DNA of 17,414 nt, from the NCBI GenBank assembly GCA_016709845.1, contig JADJMA010000041.1:1-17414 (forward strand), written 5' to 3'. This DNA is from Flammeovirgaceae bacterium. Its GTDB lineage: Bacteria; Bacteroidota; Bacteroidia; Cytophagales; Cyclobacteriaceae. The notes under the pieces were generated by a model that was not told where the DNA came from, searched no databases, and saw only the letters and a list, made by a program, of their open reading frames with translations. Below, one piece after another: positions 8,655 through 17,013 of this stretch. The translations under genes were made by a program, and so were the position numbers. Each line of letters begins with the position of its first letter. Within the stretch, counting starts at the first letter, position 1.

Positions 8655-10100
8655 CTCTTTGTCCCTTTTCTAAGGGTGCTGTTCTTCTTACTGTAAACGA
8701 AGTAAATAACTAACCCTACGGCCATCCAGACAAGTGCTGAGATTAAAGTTTCAGTACTGAGCGAGAAGATCATAGCGGAGCATACCAGAACACCCAGAAT
8801 AGGAACCAACGGAACCAGCGGTGTTTTAAAGGCCTTACGGCATCAGGATTTTTTACTCGTAAGACCCAAATACCAATGCACACTAATACAAAGGCGAACA
8901 AGGTTCCAAAGCTGGTAAGATCACCAGCCACACTACCGGGTACGAAGCCAGCAAAGGCCCCAACAAAATCAGCAACAGCCAATTTGCTTTGAAGGGGGTA
9001 CGATGCACTGGATGTAATTCTGAAAATACTTTAGGCACTAAACCATCTTTTGACATAGAATAAAAAACGCGTGACTGCCCCATCAACATGACGAGAATTA
9101 CTGAAGAAAAGCCCGCCAGGATTGCCACGGTAATCAGGGTGGCAAGCCATCCATAGCCAGGCATATGATTTTGAATGGCAAAGGCTACCGATGCTTCTTT
9201 TCCTGCCGTGTTAAATTCATCCCAATGAGCAACACCGGTTAATACGTAAGAGAACAATATATAAAGGATGGTACATATAACTAATGATCCTAAAATACCA
9301 ATGGGCATATCTCGCTTGGGATTCTTCGCTTCCTGGGCGGCTGTTGATACGGCATCGAAAACCAATGAAAGCAAAAAATACAATGCCTGCGCCAATACAC
9401 CTCCCCATCCGAATCTATTCCAGGTTTCATGATCCGGACTGGATTGAGGAATAACAAAAGGAGTATAATTTGCTGTATCTATAAAACTCCACCCAATACC
9501 AATAAACAAGAGAACGATAGCAACTTTAATAAATACGATAACCGCATTTAAGTTGGCTGATTCTTTCGTTCCCTTAATTAAGATCATGGTGAGAATCAAT
9601 AAAATAACCAGGGCAGGGAAGTTAATGATGCCCCTTACCCCGGCTAGTGAAGTTTCGAAAGGGGAGTGGCACCATTGATAGGGTATGGCTCCGCCCAACA
9701 AATTATTGAGATACTCACTCCACGCTATGGACACGGTAGCGGATGCAAGAGCATATTCCAGCACAAGGGCCCAGCCAATAATCCACGCTATAAACTCGCC
9801 CATAGTTACGTAGGCATAGGCATAAGCACTACCCGCAATAGGAATCATAGAGGCAAACTCAGCATAGCATAAGCCTGCAAATGCACAACCAACAGCTGCA
9901 ATCATAAAGGAAACCACAACGGCCGGTCCGGCAGCTTCTCCCGCAGCAGCGGCAGTTCGCACAAATAAACCAGCCCCGATGATTGCCCCGATGCCTAAGG
10001 CTATCAGGTTACCTACTCCCAGGGTCCGTTTTAAGCCTTTATCTGAGTCACCGGCTTGGGACATCATTTGTTCGAGGGGTTTTTTGATAAATAGGCTCAT
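8651..10100 (-). CDS. APC-superfamily amino acid permease (cationic amino acid transporter type)
   Basis: A polytopic inner-membrane transporter of about 482 residues with roughly twelve or more membrane segments, moving amino acids with protons or by exchange. The N-terminus MSLFIKKPLEQMM leads to LGVGNLIALGIGAIIGAGLF, the substrate-binding helix 1 of the family. It continues with CYAEFASMIPIAGSAYAYAY, FDAVSTAAQEAKNPKRDMP (helix 6) and QSRVFYSMSKDGLVP. Corrected C-terminal sequence is FAGFVPGSVAGDLTSFGTLF, RPFKTPLVPLVPILGVLVCS and IYFVYSKKNSTLRKG. Breaks lie near 8960-8980 and 8828. The true stop is TAG read from 8653 to 8651, sharing CTAG with the convergent lipoprotein stop. The substrate is unknown. 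It is transcribed away from the anti-sigma gene's end and probably has its own promoter at 10101-10216. Confidence 0.92.
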
Positions 10101-10125
10101 GGGTTGGGGTATAAATTTGGAGTAT

Positions 10126-10160
10126 ACAATTCCCTAAAAGTAAAAAGAATAAGGAATTGT
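10126..10160. promoter_or_regulatory. 8-bp inverted repeat in the permease upstream region, possible operator
   Basis: ACAATTCC (10126-10133) and GGAATTGT (10153-10160) are perfect inverted copies 19 bases apart. The minus-strand sequence between them includes TACTTTTA (10142-10135), one base off the Bacteroidetes -7 consensus TAnnTTTG and about 35 bases before the permease ATG. No matching -33 element is clear. A regulator site or chance are both possible. The rest of the 10101-10216 gap holds only a weak GCTGG/CCAGC hairpin near 10197-10214 with no T run. Confidence 0.3.
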
Positions 10161-10216
10161 GAAAGAATATTGCCTTGCCGCTTGCGTAATTTTCAGGCTG
10201 GTAGTTTTGCCAGCAA

Positions 10217-11607
10217 CTAATTAATTAGGAGTGCAAATTTCATCCGCACCTTTACTTCGCTCTCCACGGCTACATTATCTTCCGTAGTAGGTTGCCATTT
10301 GGGTCCTTCCTGAACTAAACGCACCACTTCTTCATCACATCCATAACCCAATCCCTTTAGCACATTAAATTCACCCAGAGTGCCATCGGTTTTGACCGTG
10401 AACTGGATAGTTACTTTGCCTTTTATTTTACTTGCCAACGCTTCTTTCGGATAGCGCAAACTTTTTTAAGATATTGATCGTATGCTTTGCGGCCACCAAT
10501 CGGTTCTGCCAATTTAATGACCGGCTCGTGATTAACATCATTTCCGGAAGGCGTGTAGCCGGTAATCACTACTTCACTTAATTGAGCTACATCCGATTCA
10601 AGCTTGACTATTAACTCACGTTGATTGTTGACTTTGATTTCTTCTGTTTTCAAACCTATAAATGAATAGATCAGGGTTGGAGCATCGGAATCACTTGCCA
10701 ACTGATAATTACCGTGTATGTCTGTAACCGTTCCGGTAGTTGTTCCTTTTACAATTACATTAACCCCGGGTAGGGGTGTATTATCTTCTGCCGAAAGTAC
10801 TTTGCCCTGAATTATTCTCTGCGTAGTTGCCATACGTTTGCGACTCATATCCTCAGACCGGGTTGCTTGCGCTGATTCCAGTTTTATTTCTACTTCAGCT
10901 TCCGAAGCGAGCACGGCTTCTCTTCAACCAGGTCGGCAACCTTACGTTCAGCAACCGCTTCGCTTTCCTTTTCTTTTACTTTAGCGATGGATGGAGCAGC
11001 TGCACCGGAGGATGAAATTTTATCTTCTTCTAGGGTTACAGACTTTGAATCCTTTTTCGATTTGCTTTTACCCGAAATTTTACTTTCCCTTTTCGTTTCT
11101 GTCAAGGCTATATTTTTATCATCAATGATGGAGTCAATGGAATTCTTTTTCTCCTCAGCAGGCTCCTCATTTTTTATGGATTCACTTTGAACGAGTTTTT
11201 TATCTTCCGTTTGGAGTAATGGAGTAACCGCATAGTACACGATTACCAACAAAGCCACCGAAGCAGCAATGCGAAGCGGCCAAATCCAGGTTCTTGTTTT
11301 TCTTTGATTGTTGACGTGAACTGGCTCAGTAGGATTATTTATTGAATCGGCTTTAGCGGCAGACCCGGCCGCAGATGCAGCTACTTGCCAATTTTCCGTT
11401 TCGTGTTCATTTGCTCTTTTTCCAATTTCAGCGTTAAGATCTTGATGTCATTCGTAAAGTCTTCAGCAGCAATCAACCCCGCACCCTCTAAAGCATCCGC
11501 CAGAAAAGGATCACGCAAAGCTTTTTCTCCAAGGCGTGTTGTTCTTCGGGCGACATTTCACCGTCACCGTTGATGTATCTCTTAATATCGTCTTCCCACT
11601 TATCCAT
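10217..11607 (-). CDS. Anti-sigma-factor-like one-TM protein with CarboxypepD_reg-like and TonB C-terminal domains
   Basis: Read on the minus strand, about 463 residues after correction. The cytoplasmic N-terminus (MDKWEDDIKRYINGDGEMSP... RDPFLADALEG) resembles short Bacteroidetes anti-sigma regions. A membrane segment follows (WIWPLRIAASVALLVIVYYA), then a Lys/Glu/Ser-rich periplasmic linker. Next is a CarboxypepD_reg-like domain (IIQGKVLSAEDNTPLPGVNV... TVTDIHGNYQL) ending in SDVAQLSEVVITGY, the motif that leads into the plug of SusC-type receptors. The last domain is TonB_C: LRYPKEALASKIKGKVTIQF, VLKGLGYGCDEEVVRL, WQPTTEDNVAVESEVKV. The start overlaps the sigma factor stop by eight bases, so the two are co-translated. 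I infer that it holds the sigma factor at the membrane and senses or transmits an envelope signal. Breaks are near 11525, in 11370-11440, near 10912 and near 10466 (A run). Confidence 0.8.
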
Positions 11608-12135
11608 TTCGCTCCATGCAGATTTTCAAATTTCGCTTTCCATTTTGAATGAAACTTTTTACCTGGTTCAATTCAAACCCGGTGTCGGTCGCTATGTCTT
11701 TATAACACCTTTCTTTCATAAAAAAGAGTTGAACGCATTGCTTTTGCTCGTTGATTAATGTTTCAATACAATCTTCCAATCGGGTCAGGTTCCCTTCCAG
11801 ATCAGGCTCTTCTTCCGGATGCAGCAGCAATTGATTTTCCATAAAATCCGGTGAAAATTCCTGTGTTAATTTACTTCTTCTGGCCCGAATCTGCATTAAG
11901 CAATGATTACGGGCTGTTACGTAAAGCCAACTCTTGAAATTTTCCACGTCATGTGTCAATAAGGTCGGGATCAATTTTTCAAATAGTTGCATAACTGCAT
12001 CTTTCGCGTCATCACGATCCTTCAAATACTTTAGGCATACTCCATAAATAAGCGATTGGTACCGGATAAAGAGCTCACCCAGCAGCGGTAACTCCCTGTT
12101 TCTTTGTATTGAGCTAATAGTTCTGAGTCCGTCAA
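11600..12135 (-). CDS. ECF-type RNA polymerase sigma-70 factor
   Basis: About 178 residues after correction, normal for an extracytoplasmic-function sigma factor. The N-terminus reads LTDSELLAQYKETGS, then LPLLGELFIRYQSLIYGVC of region 2, with LKDRDDAKDAVMQLFEKL and FKSWLYVTARNHCLMQIRA binding core polymerase and the -10 element. Region 4 is LEDCIETLINEQKQCVQLFF, CYKDIATDTGFELNQVKSFI, QNGKRNLKICM, a helix-turn-helix for the -35 element. One break lies near 12090. No ATG precedes the first conserved residues; an in-frame TAA lies just upstream of the TTG at 12135, so TTG is the likely start unless an ATG was lost to error. It overlaps the membrane anti-sigma-like gene downstream and is divergent from the VWA gene, its probable target. 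Autoregulation is an inference. Confidence 0.9.
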
Positions 12136-12230
12136 AATCTTTGTAAAGCGTTAAGTTAAAAAATTTTGATTGTTTTTATGGAAAACGACAGTAGTCTGAA
12201 TCATAGCATCAAAAAATAAATTCAATGCTT
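12136..12230. promoter_or_regulatory. Divergent intergenic region between sigma factor and VWA gene
   Basis: This 95-base gap must contain the start signals of two divergent genes. It holds an A/T-rich stretch, TTAAGTTAAAAAATTTTGATTG near 12152, with TTTTG that partly resembles a Bacteroidetes -7 box. I cannot name a convincing ECF-type motif. Its location suggests a site for the adjacent sigma factor. Support comes from gene orientation only. Confidence 0.35.
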
Positions 12231-14108
12231 ATGAAAAAGATTGCCTTAAGTCTGATCGTCATGCTTCTGATAGGAGGTACACTTTCAGCCCAGGATCGAA
12301 CGATCACTGGTAAAGTAACCGCTTCAGAAAACGGAAGGCTCTTCCGGGAGTAAATGTTATCCTGAAGGGTACCACAAAAGGAACGGTGACAGATTATAAA
12401 GGAAATTATATTCTGCAAGTCCCTGCCAAAGGCGGCACGCTGGTTTTCTCGTTTATCGGATTAGCCACGCAGGAAGTTCCGATTGTAATCTCAAATCGGA
12501 TTGATGTGATAATGGTTTCGGATGTAGCCCAGTTATCCGAAGTGGTTGTTACGGAGTACGACAAACAAGAACTTAAATCAATAAATGAGTCCGTTGCTGG
12601 TGTTCGTACACGAGGTGTGGGGAAAATTAAGAAAGATGCCATGTATGGTGCTCCCGTTGACGCAGAATTTTGGCAACAGCCTAATTACAATACCGAGGAG
12701 TATGATGGTATCAAAGAGAACATTTTTCATGAAGCCCTAAAAATCCGTTATCCACTTTCTCTATCGATGTAGATGCAGCTTCTTACAGTAATGTCAGACG
12801 CTTTATTTCAAGTGGTCAAAAGCCACCGAAAGATGCAGTTCGTATTGAAGAGATGATAAATTATTTTGATTATGATTACGAACATCCGCCAGCTGGCGGA
12901 GAAGATCCTTTTCCATCACCACAGAAATTTCCACGGCCCCCCTGAACATGAAACACAAACTTGTTCACATCGGTTTGCAAGGTAAAAAAATAGCAAGGAA
13001 AATTTGCCCCCTACCAATCTTGTTTTTTTAATTGATGTTTCAGGTTCTATGGACGATCCGAATAAATTACCCCTTTTAAAAACATCGTTTAAAATGTTAG
13101 CCGCCCAACTTCGCGAACAAGATCGCATTGCAATAGTGGTGTATGCAGGAGCGGCCGGTTTAGTCCTTCCGTCTACTTCAGGTGCTGATAAGAAAACTAT
13201 TTTGGAAGCGCTAGATAATTTAGAAGCTGGAGGCTCAACGGCCGGAGGGGCAGGAATTAAACTAGCGTATGCCATCGCGAAGCAGAATTTTATGAAGGAA
13301 GGAAATAACCGAGTTATCCTGGCAACCGATGGCGATTTTAATATAGGGGAATCAAGCAACGGAGGCATGGAGCGATTAATTGAAGAAAAGCGGAAAGAAG
13401 GTGTCTTCCTTACCGTACTTGGTTTTGGAATGGGAAACTATAAAGATTCTAAAATGGAAATTCTGGCTGATAAGGGTAATGGAAATTACTTTTACATCGA
13501 TTCAATTTTAGAGGCTCAAAAAGCATTGGTGAATGAATTTGGAGGCACCCTTTTCACTATTGCAAAAGATGTAAAACTTCAGATTGAATTTAATCCAGCA
13601 CGCGTAAAAGCATATCGATTAATTGGCTATGAAAACCGCCTGCTGTGCGATGAGGATTTTAATAACGACAAAAAGGATGCGGGTGAACCGGTCTGGGCAT
13701 TCCGTTACCGCCCTTTACGAGATTATTCCTATAGGCGTGGAGAGTGAGTTCTCAAAAATTGATGACCTGAAGTATCAGAAGGCTAAAGTGGAAATTGCCT
13801 CATCGGCATCAAAAGAAATTTTAACGGTAAAGTTTCGTTATAAGAAACCCGATGATGATGTCAGTAAGTTAATTGTCCATCCACTTATTGATAATAGCAT
13901 TGCCCTCAACAGGACTTCAGAAAATTTCAGATGGTCTGCGGCTGTGGCTGCCTTTGGTATGCAGCTCAGAGATTCAGAATATGTAAAAGATTTTACCTAT
14001 CAGGATGTACTTCAATTGGCACAAAATGCACGAGGTAAAGACAGTGAAGGGTACCGGATTGAATTTATAAATATGGTTAAGTCGTTGAACGCCATGCCGA
14101 TTCGGTGA
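12231..14108 (+). CDS. Secreted YfbK-like von Willebrand factor A protein with N-terminal CarboxypepD_reg-like domain
   Basis: About 625 residues after correction. A signal peptide (MKKIALSLIVMLLIGGTLSA) is followed by a CarboxypepD_reg-like domain, TITGKVTASEN... LPGVNVILKGTTKGTVTDYK, ending SDVAQLSEVVVTEYDKQ. A YfbK-type N-domain follows: NPLSTFSIDVDAASYSNVRR, AVRIEEMINYFDYDY. The VWA domain carries the full MIDAS metal site, with DVSGSMD, the Thr in GGSTAGGAG and ATDGDFN. The C-terminal domain reads GHSVTALYEIIPIG to MVKSLNAMP, as in YfbK/DUF3520 proteins. The cell role of YfbK is poorly known; a metal-dependent protein-binding function in the envelope is inferred. MKK at 12231 was chosen over ATG at 12225 for signal peptide fit. 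Breaks are near 12340, 12736 (missing A), 12911 (missing T), 12999 (missing A) and 13692. Confidence 0.87.
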
Positions 14109-14122
14109 CCTTTAAAAAGACA

Positions 14123-14162
14123 ACAAAAACCCGCAAGACATTAAAGTTTTGTGGGTTTTTGT
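14123..14162 (+). terminator. Intrinsic terminator after the VWA gene
   Basis: ACAAAAACCCGCAA (14123-14136) pairs with TTGTGGGTTTTTGT (14149-14162), a 14-bp stem with one wobble pair and a 12-base loop. The 3' arm has a run of five T. It starts 15 bases after the VWA stop, so it should end that transcript. Because the stem is A-rich on its 5' arm, it could also act in the reverse direction. Confidence 0.85.
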
Positions 14163-14214
14163 AGTTTAATCGGAAAATTGCCATTTATATAAAATGACAA
14201 TTTTACCCCTCGGG

Positions 14215-14249
14215 CCGATGAATCCTGACCGTACCGTCAGGATTATCGG
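14215..14249. repeat. Bulged inverted repeat in the gap between the VWA gene and the glycan cluster
   Basis: AATCCTGAC (14221-14229) and GTCAGGATT (14236-14244) are perfect inverted copies around CGTACC. Outside them CCGAT (14215-14219) pairs with ATCGG (14245-14249), with one bulged G. The 14-bp stem lies in the 150-base gap 14163-14314 that should hold the promoter of the following gene. There is no T run, so a simple terminator is unlikely. A regulatory hairpin, operator or dispersed small repeat are all possible. Confidence 0.55.
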
Positions 14250-14314
14250 GATAAATGTTTTACTCTTTTGGTAACATTGGTATTAAAGAGGAAATTGGGT
14301 CGAATTAAGCTAGT

Positions 14315-15062
14315 ATGGTTAAGATAAGCGCAGTTATTATCACCTATAACGAAGAGCGAAACATCAATAGATGCATAAATTCTTTGTTGGCCGTAGCCGA
14401 TGAGATTGTTGTGATAGACTCTTTTCAAACGACCGTACTAAAGAGATTTGAATCGAGAAAGGCATCCGGGTGGTGGAGCATCCTTTTTAAGAGCCATATT
14501 GATCAAAAGAACTTTGCCGTTACCCAAGCCACGCATGATATAGTCCTTTCGCTAGACGCTGATGAATATTTGTCTGAAGAGTTAACAAAATCCATTCTCG
14601 AAGTAAAGAAGCCTGGCCTTTCGAGGCCTATAGAATGAATCGCCTCTAACTATGGAGGCAAATGGATTCGCCATGGAAATTGGTGCGACCAGAAGATACG
14701 ACTCTGGAACAGGCGCATAGGATTATGGGGTGGCGAGAATCCGCACGACATGGTTATCATCAAAGAGGGCATGAAGATTATGCACCTCAAGGGTGATTTT
14801 TGCATCCGTGCCTACACAGATTCATCAGAAACGATTTCAAAATCGAATTACTCAGAGATATTCGCGCGCGAAAGTGTAGGCAGGAAATCCAGCTCGGTAA
14901 GCAAAATTATTATTCGGTCAGCCTTTGCGTTTTCTTAAGAGCTATATTGTGAAACGCGGTTTCATGGATGGTTATGAAGGACTCATGGTGGCTATGGCGG
15001 TGAGCAACCACGTGTTTATAAATATGCAAAATTGTATGAAGCCAATCATCGGGCTCTATTAG
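14315..15062 (+). CDS. Family 2 glycosyltransferase, WaaE/KdtX-like (LPS core type)
   Basis: A GT-A fold enzyme of about 249 residues that adds a sugar, in characterised relatives a glucose, to the inner lipopolysaccharide core. MVKISAVIITYNEERNINRC is the family N-terminus, followed by ADEIVVIDSFSNDRTKEI, HIDQKNFAVTQATHD and the DxD-type SLDADEYLSEEL. The corrected middle reads YRMNRLSNYGGKWIRHGNW, IRLWNRRIGLWGGENPHD and MKIMHLKGDFLH. The end KSYIVKRGFMDGYEGLMVAM, YKYAKLYEANHRA fits KdtX-like tails. Breaks are near 14424, 14448, 14487, 14613, 14645, 14690, 14800, 14930 and 15020. The stop is not seen directly: a single-base shift would place it at TAG 15060-15062, just where the next gene's conserved start begins. 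It is the first gene after the terminator and hairpin. Confidence 0.83.
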
Positions 15063-16110
15063 GTAAACGGTTAATCATTAGCCGTACCGATAATTTGGGC
15101 GATGTAATCCTCACCTCCATGTTGGGATATTTAAAATCAGTAATACCGATCAAATTTTCTTTATTGGCAAAAAGTATACGCAACCTATTATTGACGTGTG
15201 TTTTGTCGGTCAATTTTGGATAAGGATGAATTGATTAAAGATTCCCAAAAATTAGTCGCGGTTAGAGCCGACACAATTATTTTTGTTTATCCAGATCAAC
15301 AACTCTGCGAGATTGCCCGAATGCTCTGGTATAAAGCACCGTGTGGCAACTGCCACCGGTGGTATAATTGGTACATGGACCATGGTGGGTTTCACCCGCG
15401 TAAGTCCAACCTGCATGAGAGCCAACTTAACTTTAAACTTCTCCAAGCCATTAAACTTAATATTGATATCGATAAGGAGTTAATTCCGTATTACGGCCTC
15501 CAACCCACGAAGAATAAATTTTCACAAATTCATTTAGATAAAGACAGATTTAACCTGATCCTTCATCCTAAGTCAAAAGGAAGCGCGCGAGTGGCCCTTA
15601 TCGAGTTATTACGAATTAGTCAACTCTCTTCCCGCATCATCCTATCGAATTTTTGTAACCGGCACAAGCCGAAGGTGATTTGATTCGAAAAGAAAGAAAA
15701 CCCGAGTTATTCGACCATCCAATGTTACCGATCTTACAGGCAAGCTCAATTTGGAAGAATTAACTTCTTTTATAAGTCAGGCCGATGGATTATTGGCCTG
15801 TAGTACTCAGTGTGTTACACCCTTGGCCGCATCATTAGTGTATATACACTAGGATTGTATTCACCGATGCGTCCCATCCACCCGGGCGCTGGATGCCGTT
15901 GGCCGTAAGGCTACATATCTCGCATTAAGAAAAGATTGCAACCTTTGTCGTAAAAGCACAACGTGTGCTATTGAATCTATTTCTGTAGATGAAGTGTTTC
16001 AACAGTTCAATACATTTTTTGAGCGCAGAGAACAAAAGGTACAACAATCAGTTTACCTGAAATGGGTAGCGGGTAATCAAAGTTGTATTTTAATCATAAT
16101 TTTAGATTGA
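15059..16110 (+). CDS. Family 9 glycosyltransferase, ADP-heptose:LPS heptosyltransferase-like
   Basis: About 350 residues of GT-B type. The N-terminus GKRLIISRTDNLGDVILT is the family signature, followed by MLGYLKSVIP, SQKLVAVRADTIIFVYP, ARNAGIKHRV, HRWYNWY and NLHESQLNFKLL. Corrected C-terminal motifs are NLILHPKSKGSAREWPL, YRIFVTGTQAEGDLI, VTDLTGKLNLEELTSFISQA, LAASLGIYTLGLYSPMRPIHP and CNLCRKSTTCAIESI. The family adds L-glycero-D-manno-heptose or related sugars to lipopolysaccharide in the cytoplasm. The start is obscured: no ATG precedes GKR, and the gene before reads into it in the same frame, most likely through an indel. Breaks occur near 15110, 15155, 15210, 15325, 15590, 15650, 15703, 15810, 15838 and 15890. 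The end at TGA 16108-16110 follows an unusual tail and is approximate. Confidence 0.82.
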
Positions 16111-16151
16111 CAAATGATGAATTCAACACGTAAAAAACTTTCTTGATTTGG

Positions 16152-17013
16152 ATGAAGGTAAGTGGCTTTACAATTGTTCAAATGCAATAAAATATGATTA
16201 TCCCATTTTAGAGGCGATTACTTTCTATCTTGCCCAGTAGTGATGAATTTGTTGTAGCCGTTGGGAAATCAGAAGATGACACACTGAATTTAATCAAAAG
16301 TATTGACTCGCATAAAATTAAAATTATTGAAACCGTATGGGACGATGGTTTGCGGGAGGGTGGACGGACCTTTGCAGCCGAAACAGACAAGGCTTTTAAC
16401 GCGATATCCCCAGATGCAGATTGGTGTTTTTATATTCAAGCGGATGAAGTGTTACATGAAAAATATCATGAGGTCGTACGAAATGTAATGCATCAAAATC
16501 TGGCCAACCAACACGTGGATGGATTACATTTTCCTTATAAACATTTTTACGGCAGTTATGATTATGTGGGCGAATCGTGGAGTTGGTATCGTAGAGATTA
16601 GAATAATTAGAAATGACAAGAATATTTTTCCTATAAGGATGCGCAAGGCTTTCGAAATACCCAAACGAAAAACTAAATGTGAAATTGATTGATGCAGTTA
16701 TCTATCATTATGGTTGGGTAAAGGAGCCAACGAATATGCGAAATAAAAATAAACAATTGGTACAAATTCTATAAAGATGAAGCGTGGATAAAGAGTAACA
16801 CGAACAATCAGAATGAATTTGACTATAGTCAGGTGAGTTCTGGAACTTTACAGAAACTCACCCTAGCGATGCAAGACCGTATTAAAAGGAAGAATTGGAA
16901 GTTTAATCACGATATCTCAAAAGAAATTACACACTGAAAGAAAAAGCTAAAAGAGTGATTAGCGCGATTTTGGTTATCGGATAGGCAGTAAAATTGCAAA
17001 GATCATTAAATAG
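16152..17013 (+). CDS. Family 2-like glycosyltransferase of LPS/glycan cluster
   Basis: About 287 residues. The corrected start reads MKVSGFTIVRNAIKYDYPIL, then DEFVVAVGKSEDDTLNLIKS, WDDGLREGGRTFAAETDKAF and DADWCFYIQADEVLHEKYHE, with a DxD-like QADE as the likely metal and donor site. HFYGSYDYVGESWSWYRR follows, then IYHYGWVKEPTNMRNK and KNWKFNHDIS. The layout fits small GT-A enzymes found in Bacteroidetes glycan clusters; acceptor and donor are unknown. The ATG at 16152 is chosen because it gives the family N-terminus, whereas a frame starting at 16230 lacks it. Breaks are near 16182, 16222, 16600, 16655, 16740, 16845, 16930 and 16965. The last one yields AIFGYRIGSKIAKIIK and a TAG at 17011-17013, directly followed by the ATG of the methyltransferase. 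Confidence 0.78.

Noticed and set aside
9666..9872. Plus-strand 68-residue frame opposite the permease
   Set aside because: It is antisense to conserved transporter helices and shows no own motifs.
10197..10214. GCTGG/CCAGC hairpin downstream of the anti-sigma-like gene as a terminator
   Set aside because: The stem is only five pairs and no T run follows on the minus strand.
11385..11758. Plus-strand open frames opposite the sigma and anti-sigma genes
   Set aside because: They mirror conserved coding sequence on the minus strand and have no start signal or family.
12916..13368. 150-residue open frame on the minus strand inside the VWA gene
   Set aside because: It lies wholly opposite conserved VWA coding sequence including the metal site, has low-complexity composition and no recognisable family.
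14315..16110. Apparent fusion of the family 2 and family 9 glycosyltransferases in one frame near 15032-15223
   Set aside because: The frame joins only the last 10 residues of one gene to the start of the other. A single-base shift gives a TAG at 15060-15062, and both proteins have normal lengths when separate.
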